From the NCBI RefSeq assembly GCF_014698115.1, contig NZ_JACJSJ010000004.1, forward strand, positions 106,167 through 170,166: 64,000 bases of DNA, written 5' to 3'. Below, in pieces: positions 44,217 to 53,407 of this stretch. The position numbers and the translations under genes are program-made. Below the pieces are notes generated by a model that saw only the letters and a list, made by a program, of their open reading frames with translations, was not told where the DNA came from and ran no database searches. The stretch's first letter is position 1, and every line of letters starts with the position of its first letter. This stretch comes from Nostoc sp. FACHB-973 (GTDB lineage Bacteria > Cyanobacteriota > Cyanobacteriia > Cyanobacteriales > Nostocaceae).

Positions 44217-46688
44217 GTGATTCAATCCGATCCAATGACGAAGCACACCAGACAAGTATTACAGACTGCCCTCAAGGTGGTTGTCTTATGCCTGACACTG
44301 TTCCTAGTATGGACAGGCAATAGTTGGGCGCAAGTCACTACTGACAGCAAAATTGCTCCCCTGATTGAGAAGCTGATAGATAACGATGCTCACATCCGTA
44401 GCATTGCCGCAGACGCATTAGTTAATATAGGTTCGCCAGCAGTACCATCTCTGATTGAAGCTTTGAAAAATCAGGATACTAATCTTCGCTGGCACGCCGC
44501 TTCGGTTTTAGGAGATTTGGGTGCAGAAGCAGCACCAGCTGTCTCGGCTTTAAGTGCGGCATTGCAAGATGAGGATGCACAAGTCCGCCTCTACGCCACC
44601 TTAGCTTTAGGAAATATTGGTACAGCAGCAAAGGCAGCAGTTCCATCTTTGATGGCGGCATTACAAGACAAGGAACAATACGTTCGGATTTATGTTCCTT
44701 CTGCACTCAGGAAAATTGGTGTCGAAGCCAAAGTAGCTGTCCCAGTACTAACTGCTGCCTTAAAAGATAATAACCCCACAGTACGTTACAATGCTGCCTA
44801 CGCTCTGGGTGCAATGGGTACAGAAGCTGCATCCGCTGTCCCGAATTTAATTGCCCTGTTGAATGATAATCTGTCTTACGTGCGTCTAGGTGCTATCAAA
44901 GGTTTGGGAGGAATCGCAGCAGGCTTTCAGGACAAAGCAAACGCTTTACCTACTTCCAAGTTGCAGAAAGTCATCTTAGACTTTGACCAGGTATTGATAA
45001 CCATCCAAGAATACAAAGATAAATTCACAGAGACGGACATTAGGCTGATACGTCGCCCTCTGAATGCCCTAAAAGCAGAAAAAGAAACTCGCCTCTTTGA
45101 TAGAGTTTTGGAATGGCTATTTGGTCATAAATTACTCTTGGGAATTGCCGCCTACGTTATCTTATTGCCTGCTGTGTGGTTAATTCTCTTGCGGGTAGCC
45201 CCTTTATGGCTGTTGAAAATTAACAACGCCCTCAAACCCTACACAGACTTTTCCCTACCATTTATCAGTGTTAATGTACCTCTGCGATATGTGCTATTTG
45301 TTGGCTGGTTTCATTACCATCCCAGAGTATTAGATGCTTGGGTAAGTAAATACATCAAAGCAGCCCGCGAACAATTTCCTAAAAAGGATACAGTTAGCAG
45401 TCGCGCCTGTTACATTCCCATTCCTGTTGTTTTGGATGGTACAACAGTTCCTCAACTTATGAGTGAGAATTTGCGCTCAACTTTCGATAAACAACGTAGC
45501 TGCCTTGTCATCAACGGTGAAGGGGGTGTAGGCAAAACGAGTTTAGCGTGTCAAATAGCTGGGTGGGCAATGGCAGAAGTCCAAGATCAACGACTCTGCA
45601 AACATCTAATGTTACCAGTGCTGTTGGAAGAGGAATTTCGGGTAACTGAAGGTAAGTCACCGCTTTTAGAAGCCATCAGAGGACAGTTGCAAGCTTTAAT
45701 TGATGAACCAGAGCCAATTTGTCAAGAGTTACTGTTACGTTTGTTAAGAAAGAAACGCATTTTAGTAATTGTAGACCGTTTCTCAGAAATGAATGCCACT
45801 ACACGAGAAGCAATTGAACCGGAGTCACCAGAGTTTCCGGTGAATGCGTTGGTGATGACTTCCCGAATTGAGGAAAAGCTGGGGCGGGTTAATAAGACGA
45901 TAATTAAACCTTTGCGGATTGAGGCTAATAAACTATCGTCCTTTATGGAAGCTTATCTGATGCAGCGAGGTAAACGCGATCGCTTTACCGATCAAGAATT
46001 TTTTGACGCTTGTAACCGCCTTTCTCTCATGGTAGGTCAAAATAATATCACTGTTTTGCTGGCTAAACTTTATGCTGAACAGTTAATCGCAAGTAAAGAG
46101 GTTGCGTCTAATATTTCTGCATTGCCAGAGAATATTCCGAATTTAATGCTCGGTTATATCAATGAACTCAATCGTGATGTTACAGACGAGCAATTTGATG
46201 ACCGCACTGTTCATCAAGATGCAAAAACCATCGCCTGGGAATGTTTGCAGCAAAGCTATCAACCAGGAACCGCTAAACGTGGCGATGCTATTGTTGCATT
46301 AGCAAACTTGGGTATTGATGACCCCGAAGCACACCTCGATTATTTGGAAAAGCGTTTGCACCTGATTCAAACTATCGGTTCTGCTAAAGATAGAATTCGT
46401 TTTTGTCTTGACCCTTTAGCGGAGTATCTTGCAGGTTGGTATTTAATCGAATTGTATGGCAATAACGATGGCAAATGGCGATCGCATTTTTTCAAAAGAG
46501 CAGATGATTTAGTTAAAACAGGCAGACAAGATGCCATCAAAGGCTTGTTGTTGGCGGTGCGAGATTGCTACTTATCTGAGGTTCAAGGTAGCAAAGAAAC
46601 CGATTTTGTACCGCAAAAGTTGGGTAAACTGGCTGGATTTACACCTCCAGTCACAGCAGTTAGTACTGTGCAAACACTAATACCATGA
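44217..46688 (+). CDS. Membrane-anchored HEAT-repeat protein with a NACHT-like P-loop NTPase domain
   Basis: A protein of about 820 residues. A signal or anchor helix (VVVLCLTLFLVWTG, about 20-35) is followed by about six HEAT repeats (~45-240; e.g. IRSIAADALVNIGSPAVPSL). A membrane helix follows at ~304-326. The STAND-type NTPase has Walker A GEGGVGKTS at about 434-442 and Walker B-like ILVIVDRFSE. The C-terminal part is helical. The repeats precede the NTPase and may lie outside the membrane, the reverse of normal NLRs. The start may be GTG 44217 or ATG 44235. Likely a signalling or defence ATPase; function unproven. Confidence 0.8.
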   Translation: MIQSDPMTKHTRQVLQTALKVVVLCLTLFLVWTGNSWAQVTTDSKIAPLIEKLIDNDAHIRSIAADALVNIGSPAVPSLIEALKNQDTNLRWHAASVLGDLGAEAAPAVSALSAALQDEDAQVRLYATLALGNIGTAAKAAVPSLMAALQDKEQYVRIYVPSALRKIGVEAKVAVPVLTAALKDNNPTVRYNAAYALGAMGTEAASAVPNLIALLNDNLSYVRLGAIKGLGGIAAGFQDKANALPTSKLQKVILDFDQVLITIQEYKDKFTETDIRLIRRPLNALKAEKETRLFDRVLEWLFGHKLLLGIAAYVILLPAVWLILLRVAPLWLLKINNALKPYTDFSLPFISVNVPLRYVLFVGWFHYHPRVLDAWVSKYIKAAREQFPKKDTVSSRACYIPIPVVLDGTTVPQLMSENLRSTFDKQRSCLVINGEGGVGKTSLACQIAGWAMAEVQDQRLCKHLMLPVLLEEEFRVTEGKSPLLEAIRGQLQALIDEPEPICQELLLRLLRKKRILVIVDRFSEMNATTREAIEPESPEFPVNALVMTSRIEEKLGRVNKTIIKPLRIEANKLSSFMEAYLMQRGKRDRFTDQEFFDACNRLSLMVGQNNITVLLAKLYAEQLIASKEVASNISALPENIPNLMLGYINELNRDVTDEQFDDRTVHQDAKTIAWECLQQSYQPGTAKRGDAIVALANLGIDDPEAHLDYLEKRLHLIQTIGSAKDRIRFCLDPLAEYLAGWYLIELYGNNDGKWRSHFFKRADDLVKTGRQDAIKGLLLAVRDCYLSEVQGSKETDFVPQKLGKLAGFTPPVTAVSTVQTLIP

Positions 46689-46692
46689 TTGA

Positions 46693-47517
46693 TTACCGCC
46701 ACCATCGCCCCACATCCACAATTCCACGCGCAACTTCTGCTGTTGCATTTTCACCACCCAACGCAAAGATAACTGGAAACAATGCCTCGATATCTGGTAG
46801 CAAGATAGAGCGAGTGTGAAGGGACAGCTCATGCAGGACATCTTGCCAGAAGGGGAAAATGTCCGCAGATAGTATTGGTGAACAACCGGAAGCTAATGCT
46901 ATGAGGGCTTGGATGCGAGACTTCTCAGACTCAATCGCCCTAGCAGCGGTGAGTGCTTCTTTTAACAACTCTGGTGGTAGTTTCTCAGCTAATGCTATCA
47001 GGACTTGGACGCGAGACTCCTCAGACTCAATTGCCCTAGCAGTGGTGAGTGCTTCTTTTAACAACTCTGGTAGTTTCTTGGCTAATGGAATCAGGACTTG
47101 GGCGCGATAAAACTCATCCTGAATTTCTCTAGCGGTGCTGAGTACTTCTGGCAATACCTCTAGTGCTACTTTCTCAGCTAATGGAATCAGGACTTGGGCG
47201 CGATAAAACTCGTCCTGAATTTCTCTGGCGGTGCTGAGTACTTCTGGCAAGACCTCTGGTGGTAGTCTCTTGGTCAATGCACTCAGGACTTCGGCGCGAT
47301 ACTTCTCATCCTGAATTTCTCTGGCGGTGGTAAGTACTTGTGGCAATACCTCTGGTGGTAGTTTCTCGGCTAATGCGCTCAGGACTAGGGCACGATCTGG
47401 CTCATACTCAATCGTCATGGTGGTGGAGAGTACTTGTGGCAATAACTCTGGTAATTTCTCGCCTAATGCTATTAAGACCTCGGCGCGCCTGCTGTCATAC
47501 TTAATTATCTGAATGAA
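46693..47517 (-). pseudogene. Frameshifted 3' part of the NB-ARC repeat protein gene
   Basis: On the minus strand this frame is open from 47517 and continues the same repeats as the upstream gene (IIKYDSRRAEVLIALGEKLP, then LPQVLSTTMTIEYEPDRALV, about seven units). It ends in a distinct cap (FWQDVLHELSLHTRSILLPD). The large ORF terminates at 47505 after a junction reading ...TLISFR, one frame off. The piece lacks a start of its own except a TTG at 47442. It is best read as the detached C-terminus of the NB-ARC protein. Confidence 0.85.
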
Positions 47518-50500
47518 ATCAGGGTTTGATCGCGATAATTCTCATCCTCAATCGCCCTAGTAGTAGTGAGTGCTTCTTTTAACAACTCTAGTGGTAATTT
47601 ATCGGCTATTTCACTCAGGGCTTGGGCGCGATACCACTCATCTTGAATCGCCTTCACAGCACTGAGTGCTTCTGGCAATAACTCTGGTAGTTTCTCGCCT
47701 AATGCTATCAAGGCATTGGTGCGGCATGTATCATCTTCAATAGCCCTAGCGGCGGTGAGTGCTTCTTTTAACAACTCTGGTGGTAGTTTCGCAGCTAATG
47801 CTATCAAGGCATCGGCGCGGTCCTTCTCATCTTGAATCGCCATAGCGCTGGTGAATGCTTCTTTTAACAACTCTAGTGGTAGTTTTGCAGCTAATGCTAT
47901 CAAAGCTTTGGCACGAGACTCATCATTCTGAATCGCCATAGCAGTTGTAAGTGCTTCTTTTAACAAGTCTGGCGGTAGTTTATCAGCTATTTCACTCAAG
48001 CTAAGGCCGCGATACCATTCATTTTGAATCGCCCTAGCAGTGGTGAGTGCATCTGGCATTAATTCTGGGGGTAGTTTTTCGGTTAATGCACTCAGGACAT
48101 CGACGCGAGATTTCTCATCTTGCATCGTCTTCACGGCTGTGAGTACTTCCTTTAACAACTCTGGTGGTAGTTTCGCAGCTAATGCTATCAAGGCATCGGC
48201 GCGAGACTCATCATTCTGAATTGCCATAGCAGTGGTGAGTGCTGCTTTTAACAAGTCTGGTGGCACTTCCTTGGCTAATGCACTTAGGGTACGGGCGCGA
48301 TAATTCTCATTCTGAATCGCTTGAATGGCGGAGAGTAATTCTTTTAATAACTCTGGTGGTAGTTTCTTGACTAATGCTCTCAGAGCATCGGCGCGATACC
48401 ACTCATTCTGAATCGCCTGAATAGCGGAGAGTAATTCTTTTAACAACTCTAGTGGTAGTTTTTCGGCTAAGGCAATCAAGGCAATGGTGTGAGACTCCTC
48501 ATCTTGAATTCCCTGAATGGCAGAGAGTACTTCTTTTAACAACTCTGGTGGTAGTTTCTCGGCTAATGCTATCAAGGCATCGGCGCGAGGCTTCTCATCC
48601 TGAATCGCTCTAGCAGCAGCGAGCGCTTCTGTTAACAACTGTGGTGGTAGTTTCTCGGCTAATGCACTTAGTGTACGGGTGCGAGAATACTCATCCTGAA
48701 TTGCTCCAGCAGAGGCTAGTGCTGTTTTTAACAATTCTGGTGGTAGTTTCTCTGCTAATGCGCTCAAGGCATTGGCGCGATCGCTATCAGAGTAAATCGC
48801 TGTAGCAGTGGTGAGTGCTTCTTTTAACAACTCTGGCAGTTTCTCGGCTAATGCACTCAGGGCATTGGCGCGATCGCTATCAGACTCAATTGCCCTAGCG
48901 GCGGTGAGCGCTTCGTTTAAGAATTCTGCTGGTAGTTTCTGGGCTAATACTATCAGTGCAAGGGCGCGATAGAGCTCGATTTGAATCGCCGTAGCAGTGG
49001 TGAGTGTTTCTGTCCACAACTCTGGCAATTTCTCGGCTAATACAATCAGGACTTCGGCGCGATACTGCTCATCCTGAATCGCCCTAGCAGCAGTGAGTGC
49101 TTCTTTTAACAACTCTGGCGGTAGTTTCTCGACTAATTTACTCAGGGCTTTGGCGCGATTGCCCTCATACTGAATCGCACTGACGGTGTTGAGTGTTTCT
49201 GGCCACAACTCTGGCAGTGTCTCGGCTAATGCAATTAGTGCTAGAGCGCGATCGCTATCATCCTCAATTGCCCTAGCGTCAGTGAGTGCTTCTGGACAAA
49301 ACTCTGGTAGATTCTGGATTAATGCACTCAGAGCTTTAGCTCGATACTCCTCATACTCAATCGCCCTAGCAGCGGTGAGTGCTTCTTTTAACAACTCTGG
49401 TGGTAGTTTCTCGGCTAATGCTATCAGCGCATCGGCGCGAACATAATCAATCTCAATCGCCTTGGCGGCGGAGAGTGCTTCTTTTAATAACTCTGATGGT
49501 AGGTGCTTGGCTAATGCTATCAGCGCAGGGGCGCGATCGCTCTCATCCGGCATTGCCTTGGCGATGGTAAGTGCTTCTTTCCACAACTCTGGTGGTAATT
49601 TCTCAGCTAATGCACTCAACGCATTGGCGCGATAGTACTCATTCCTAACTGCCATAAAGGCGGTGAGTGCTTCTGTCCACAACTCTGGTAGTTTCTCGGC
49701 TAATGCTATCAGTGCAGGGGCGCGATCGCTATCATCATGAATTGCCCTAGCGGTAGTGACTGCTTCAGAAAGTGCTAGTTTTTCTAAATTTGCTGGTAAA
49801 TAGTTGATTAACTCGACAACAGCTTCTACTTTCTCCTTTGGTTCTGGTTTTTGCAGGGCGTAAGCTACTCCTTGTTCGGGAGTCCAGATTTTGTTTTTGA
49901 CTAACGCCACCAGCATTTTTGCAGGTAAATTAGCTGCCAAACTATTTAGGGAAGCTGTAATCAAAGCATAGCGACACTGCAAACCTACCACTTGGGGCAA
50001 GGTTGATTCATCCCAATTTGCTTCGGCTAATTGCCAAGCACAAGAAATATCTGTGATGTAACCCCCAGTTTGTCCTATTTTCTCTCGCGCTTCATGCCAG
50101 CCATTGTTTCCTGTTACCGACTCCTCGTGCAATAAAGAGTGAATTTCTTCTACCCGTTCAGCCTTTTCTAAATGCCAAACTAAATTTTGATGAATGTAAC
50201 CATCATTGAGTAGAGTATGCCAAAGGTCTTTTTGTGTTTTTTGCCAATATCGTTCCAGTAGTTGACTGTGAGCATCGAGTAAATTAAACCCCATTCCCGT
50301 AGGCCGAGATTTAATTAATCGGCTACGAGCTACATCATGCAATAAATCGTGTATCTTGTAGCCTTTCCACTCAACACTCCCAACAAATACAGGCGAATCA
50401 GATTGAAGTAAGGCATCATTCCAAAGTAGCTCTAAACGCTCATCAGCTTCATCCTGGGATTCCATATCCCATAATGTAACTGCCATTGGTGCGGCTATTG

Positions 50501-51686
50501 TTACATCTTCTGGCAAAACTCCCAACCAAATAAAATTTTCCCAAGCTTGTTCGTCATAGTCTCGCAAAGCTTTCAGGCTTAAATTAAAGGTTGCTTCTAA
50601 AGAGTTTTCTTGACGCGCCCCGTATAAGACTTTTAAGTTTGCAACCTCTTGTTTCAAAGACGCTTCCAGCTTCACCCATGTAATTCCCCATTTTACTCTT
50701 GCTGCTACCAAATTCAGCGCAATGGGTAGGTATCCCACAGTCTCGGCTACTCTCAAAGCCTCTTGTTTTTCTACTTCTTCTATTTCTCGTTCTAAAGACT
50801 TAGAAAGTAATTCTAGAGATTCTGCCGGCGTCATCAAATTCAATTGTTGCAAATAAGCACCAACACTATCAGCCACATCAGCCCGCCGCGAAGTGATTAA
50901 TAGCTGGGATTGGGAACTTGCTACCAGAAATGGTTTAACTTTATCTGGTTCCCAAGCATCATCAACTACCAGTAAAACTGCCTTATCATGTAGTAAACTT
51001 CGTAAATGGGCTGAGGTTGCTTCTATATTAATGGCACGGAATTCATAGTCTCCCAATGCTTGCACCCAGCTACTCAGCAGCGCGAGAATATCTGGTTCCT
51101 GTCCCAAAGTTGCCCAAAGCACACCACCAGAGAAACGTTTTTGGATATCTTCATCATGAGCAAGGGCAGTAACTAAAGTTGTCTTGCCAATGCCACCTAA
51201 ACCGTGAATTGCACTGATGAGCAAAGCACCAGTATTAGATGTATTTGCCAGTAGACGAGCTTTAATTTCTATAGTAACTTGGGGGCGATCGACAAAATTG
51301 GCAGGTAAACTCGGTGCTTGAAAAGGTCTGTCAATTGGGCGACGATAATTAATAGTGAGACTACCTTCTACCCGACCTACAATAATATTGTTGTTGCCTT
51401 CAACGTTTTGAACAACATTTTCGTTACCTGAAATTGTTTGTTTAAACTGAGATTTAATATCAGGATTTAAACTGGTTACACAAGTTTTATTATTTTCTGC
51501 GTTACCTAAAATTGGTTTTTCAGCCTGAGACGGAATTTGTCTATCTAAATTAGTTTGAGCAACTTCATCTCTAAGTGGATGTCGCCGACGCTTTAATCTC
51601 CGACGATTCCCTCTCAAAAAGCCAGCTAATTTAGACAAAAAAAGTATTATTTGCCTCCATAACCTTCTCAGGCTTCTTTTCTGCAC
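47505..51686 (-). CDS. NB-ARC NLR-like protein with N-terminal amyloid-type motif and long helical repeat array
   Basis: A protein of 1393 residues. A hydrophobic, then very basic N-terminus (IILFLSKLAGFLRG, NRRRLKRRR) is followed at ~81-114 by an Asn/Gly/Gln-rich motif (FKQTISGNENVVQN, then VEGNNNIIVGRVEG). The NB-ARC domain follows: FVDRPQ, Walker A HGLGGIGKTT at 161-170, Walker B VLLVVDDAW at ~237, LLITSRRADV, and GYLPIALNLVAARV as the GLPL region. From ~620 to the end are about two dozen 30-33-residue repeats of the type ELLKEALTAARAIQDEKYRA-DALIALAEKLPP, probably the ligand-sensing solenoid. The reading frame ends prematurely inside the array. The upstream gene shares the motif and lies 32 bp away. 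Confidence 0.88.
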   Translation of the reverse strand: MQKRSLRRLWRQIILFLSKLAGFLRGNRRRLKRRRHPLRDEVAQTNLDRQIPSQAEKPILGNAENNKTCVTSLNPDIKSQFKQTISGNENVVQNVEGNNNIIVGRVEGSLTINYRRPIDRPFQAPSLPANFVDRPQVTIEIKARLLANTSNTGALLISAIHGLGGIGKTTLVTALAHDEDIQKRFSGGVLWATLGQEPDILALLSSWVQALGDYEFRAINIEATSAHLRSLLHDKAVLLVVDDAWEPDKVKPFLVASSQSQLLITSRRADVADSVGAYLQQLNLMTPAESLELLSKSLEREIEEVEKQEALRVAETVGYLPIALNLVAARVKWGITWVKLEASLKQEVANLKVLYGARQENSLEATFNLSLKALRDYDEQAWENFIWLGVLPEDVTIAAPMAVTLWDMESQDEADERLELLWNDALLQSDSPVFVGSVEWKGYKIHDLLHDVARSRLIKSRPTGMGFNLLDAHSQLLERYWQKTQKDLWHTLLNDGYIHQNLVWHLEKAERVEEIHSLLHEESVTGNNGWHEAREKIGQTGGYITDISCAWQLAEANWDESTLPQVVGLQCRYALITASLNSLAANLPAKMLVALVKNKIWTPEQGVAYALQKPEPKEKVEAVVELINYLPANLEKLALSEAVTTARAIHDDSDRAPALIALAEKLPELWTEALTAFMAVRNEYYRANALSALAEKLPPELWKEALTIAKAMPDESDRAPALIALAKHLPSELLKEALSAAKAIEIDYVRADALIALAEKLPPELLKEALTAARAIEYEEYRAKALSALIQNLPEFCPEALTDARAIEDDSDRALALIALAETLPELWPETLNTVSAIQYEGNRAKALSKLVEKLPPELLKEALTAARAIQDEQYRAEVLIVLAEKLPELWTETLTTATAIQIELYRALALIVLAQKLPAEFLNEALTAARAIESDSDRANALSALAEKLPELLKEALTTATAIYSDSDRANALSALAEKLPPELLKTALASAGAIQDEYSRTRTLSALAEKLPPQLLTEALAAARAIQDEKPRADALIALAEKLPPELLKEVLSAIQGIQDEESHTIALIALAEKLPLELLKELLSAIQAIQNEWYRADALRALVKKLPPELLKELLSAIQAIQNENYRARTLSALAKEVPPDLLKAALTTAMAIQNDESRADALIALAAKLPPELLKEVLTAVKTMQDEKSRVDVLSALTEKLPPELMPDALTTARAIQNEWYRGLSLSEIADKLPPDLLKEALTTAMAIQNDESRAKALIALAAKLPLELLKEAFTSAMAIQDEKDRADALIALAAKLPPELLKEALTAARAIEDDTCRTNALIALGEKLPELLPEALSAVKAIQDEWYRAQALSEIADKLPLELLKEALTTTRAIEDENYRDQTLISFR

Positions 51687-51718
51687 AGTTTTAACTTCCT
51701 ATTATTTTGGTTTTCTGA

Positions 51719-52168
51719 CTAATTGATAGTTGCACCACCTTCTACTTTTGTAATCGCCTTATTACCATTACCCGCAATGTTTTGCACTGCGTTGTCATCG
51801 CCAGATATTGTTTGATTAAAAGTATTAACAACCTGAGAAATTGCTTCGGAATTTTCTTGCATTAAACGGGCAATCTCAGCATATAAATTTTTATCTTCAT
51901 CCAGAAATTTCTTGAGTTGTTTCTGGAGTGTTTCTTTGGCATCTGCATCATTAGGAGAATTAGCCAATTCTTCTGCTGCACCTTTTGCCATTGGCTTTGT
52001 ATCTACTTTTGGTTGCAGCTTACTCCACAAAGCTTTAGCTTTTTCCCAGGCATTAGCCCCAAACCCTTCACCCAGTTTCTTACCAGCTTCTTCGGCTGCT
52101 TTCTCTCCTGCTTTCAGTAAGTATGGTAAAAAAGGAGTCAGGAAAGTAGTCAAAGTTATTATATCCAT
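51719..52168 (-). CDS. Small effector-like protein sharing an amyloid-type motif with the adjacent NLR
   Basis: A 149-residue protein. The N-terminal ~110 residues are helical, starting with a hydrophobic stretch (TLTTFLTPFLPYLLKAGEKA) and Ala/Lys/Gly-rich amphipathic helices. This resembles the membrane-active helical domains (HeLo-like or 'Bell') that accompany amyloid motifs. Residues ~116-149 (FNQTISGDDNAVQN, then IAGNGNKAITKVEG, ending GATIN) match the motif near the N-terminus of the NB-ARC protein encoded 32 bp downstream. I infer that the NLR templates assembly of this effector, which then acts at the membrane. Confidence 0.75.
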   Translation of the reverse strand: MDIITLTTFLTPFLPYLLKAGEKAAEEAGKKLGEGFGANAWEKAKALWSKLQPKVDTKPMAKGAAEELANSPNDADAKETLQKQLKKFLDEDKNLYAEIARLMQENSEAISQVVNTFNQTISGDDNAVQNIAGNGNKAITKVEGGATIN

Positions 52169-52533
52169 TTGCTTATTCTAATTCTGTATCAACACCTGAT
52201 AATAAGCGGTCAAATAAGCGCTCAAACTCAGGATAATTACTTAATGTAATAATTTTTTATGGCGATGCCTACGGCGGCAAGCTACGCACCGCTTGTGAGA
52301 AATGCGGGTACAGCATATTTAAGGTAAATTGCAGCTATTTTCAGGTAAATAGACCACGTTGTAGGGTAGCACAGCTGTGCGCCCCTACAGGGGATTGTGG
52401 TTCAAATAAATGAAAAACACAGTAAGTACACGGGTAGGGGCACAGCCATGTTCCCTACGCGAAATCTATATGTATCAGGGTTTTAGTGAAATGGTATTAG
52501 CCTACGGCGTAACGCACTCTATATCTACTGATT
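52169..52533. other. Repeat-rich gap upstream of the effector gene
   Basis: About 365 bp without a gene. It contains the GTAGGGTAGCACAGCTGTGC palindrome (52361-52388), a GTGGTTCAAATAAATGAAAA repeat end (about 52396-52416), an imperfect GTAGGGGCACAGCC hairpin (52434-52458) and a 47-bp inverted copy of the repeat at 18632-18678 (52453-52499). The effector-NLR promoter should lie near 52170-52260, but I see no clear motif. Confidence 0.7.
52361..52388. repeat. GTAGGG...CCCTAC palindrome family member
   Basis: GTAGGGTAGCACAGCTGTGC with right arm GCCCCTAC forms a near-perfect 28-bp palindrome. It is one of the family also seen at 26794, 31260, 38948, 53341 and 60441. Confidence 0.85.
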
Positions 52534-53196
52534 TTAGGAATGGAAAGGACAACCACCACTGGTTAATTTTTGCAGAAAAGCATTGTTATCAAAATAATGC
52601 TCCAAAGACTCAATCTTCAAATCATCAGTGACACGAGCAATACTAACTCCTACCATTTCTACTGTTTCCCCTGTAGGTGCATAGTCTTTATAGGAACCAT
52701 TAAATGTCCCCCAATGTCGCCACTTAAAGGTAACATTAGGTGGTCCCGAAAGCACTTCTGTTAATTCCCAAAGAAAGCCATTAGGAAAGGCTGTATGAAA
52801 AAGTTCAAATGAAGATTCAAAGGTTTCGGATTTGGAGCTATACTGCTCACTTTCACCCAGAAATAAGTTATAAGTACCTTGTTCTGCAACTTCTTGGGCA
52901 GTGTATTGTTCTCCACCATTGCTACTCATTTTAAACTTATCAGCAACAATGGAAAGCCATTGTTGGGGATTAGATTTATGAGAAGCTTCCATCTCAAAAG
53001 TGCGGACTAAATTTTGAGCGATCGCTTCTAAAGAACCTTCGGGATGGTGAAATTTTCTCTCTTGATGAAGAACTTCATTAGTGCCTGAATAATTTGGACG
53101 TTTTCCTTCTCGCCACTGTACTTCTTCATCATGAGCAATAACTATATCTCTATCTTGTACCCACAGCGGCAATTCTGTAGTTTTCTCGCTAGTCAT
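52534..53196 (-). CDS. SnoaL-like/ester cyclase-type protein
   Basis: A 220-residue protein. The C-terminal part (FPNGFLWELTEVLSGPPNVT, then FKWRHWGTFNGSYKDYAPTG) has the alpha+beta barrel pattern of SnoaL-like NTF2-fold proteins, including the 'G...tGk...v.g...r...g.I.e.w.y.D' style end (VARVTDDLKIESLEHYFDNN). The N-terminal ~70 residues are extra. The substrate is unknown. It follows leuA but is separated from it by a 48-bp perfect palindrome. Confidence 0.72.
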   Translation of the reverse strand: MTSEKTTELPLWVQDRDIVIAHDEEVQWREGKRPNYSGTNEVLHQERKFHHPEGSLEAIAQNLVRTFEMEASHKSNPQQWLSIVADKFKMSSNGGEQYTAQEVAEQGTYNLFLGESEQYSSKSETFESSFELFHTAFPNGFLWELTEVLSGPPNVTFKWRHWGTFNGSYKDYAPTGETVEMVGVSIARVTDDLKIESLEHYFDNNAFLQKLTSGGCPFHS

Positions 53197-53330
53197 ACAA
53201 GTTGATTGATAATAAACATCATTTATCAGAATAAAATTTTCTGGATATTAGGTAAATCACAAAATCTAAAAAGTAAAAAATATTAATAATTAACTTAGTA
53301 TGCTTGACTTTTTGCAGAAATAGAAATAAC

Positions 53331-53378
53331 GAAAGCATAAGTAGGGTAGCACAGCTGTGCTACCCTACTTATGCTTTC
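53331..53378. terminator. 48-bp perfect palindrome downstream of leuA
   Basis: GAAAGCATAAGTAGGGTAGC ACAG (53331-53354) is followed directly by its exact complement (53355-53378). The central 28 bp belong to the GTAGGG palindrome family. The position 30 bp after the leuA stop suits a terminator, but there is no following T-run on that strand. Confidence 0.75.
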
Positions 53379-53407
53379 AACTAACTGCAAATCAAAACAG
53401 AAGTGTT

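Noticed and set aside
46859..49570. Several plus-strand frames across the NLR repeat array.
   Set aside because: They are antisense shadows of the repeat units; the minus strand has the coding pattern, NTPase domain and conserved motifs.
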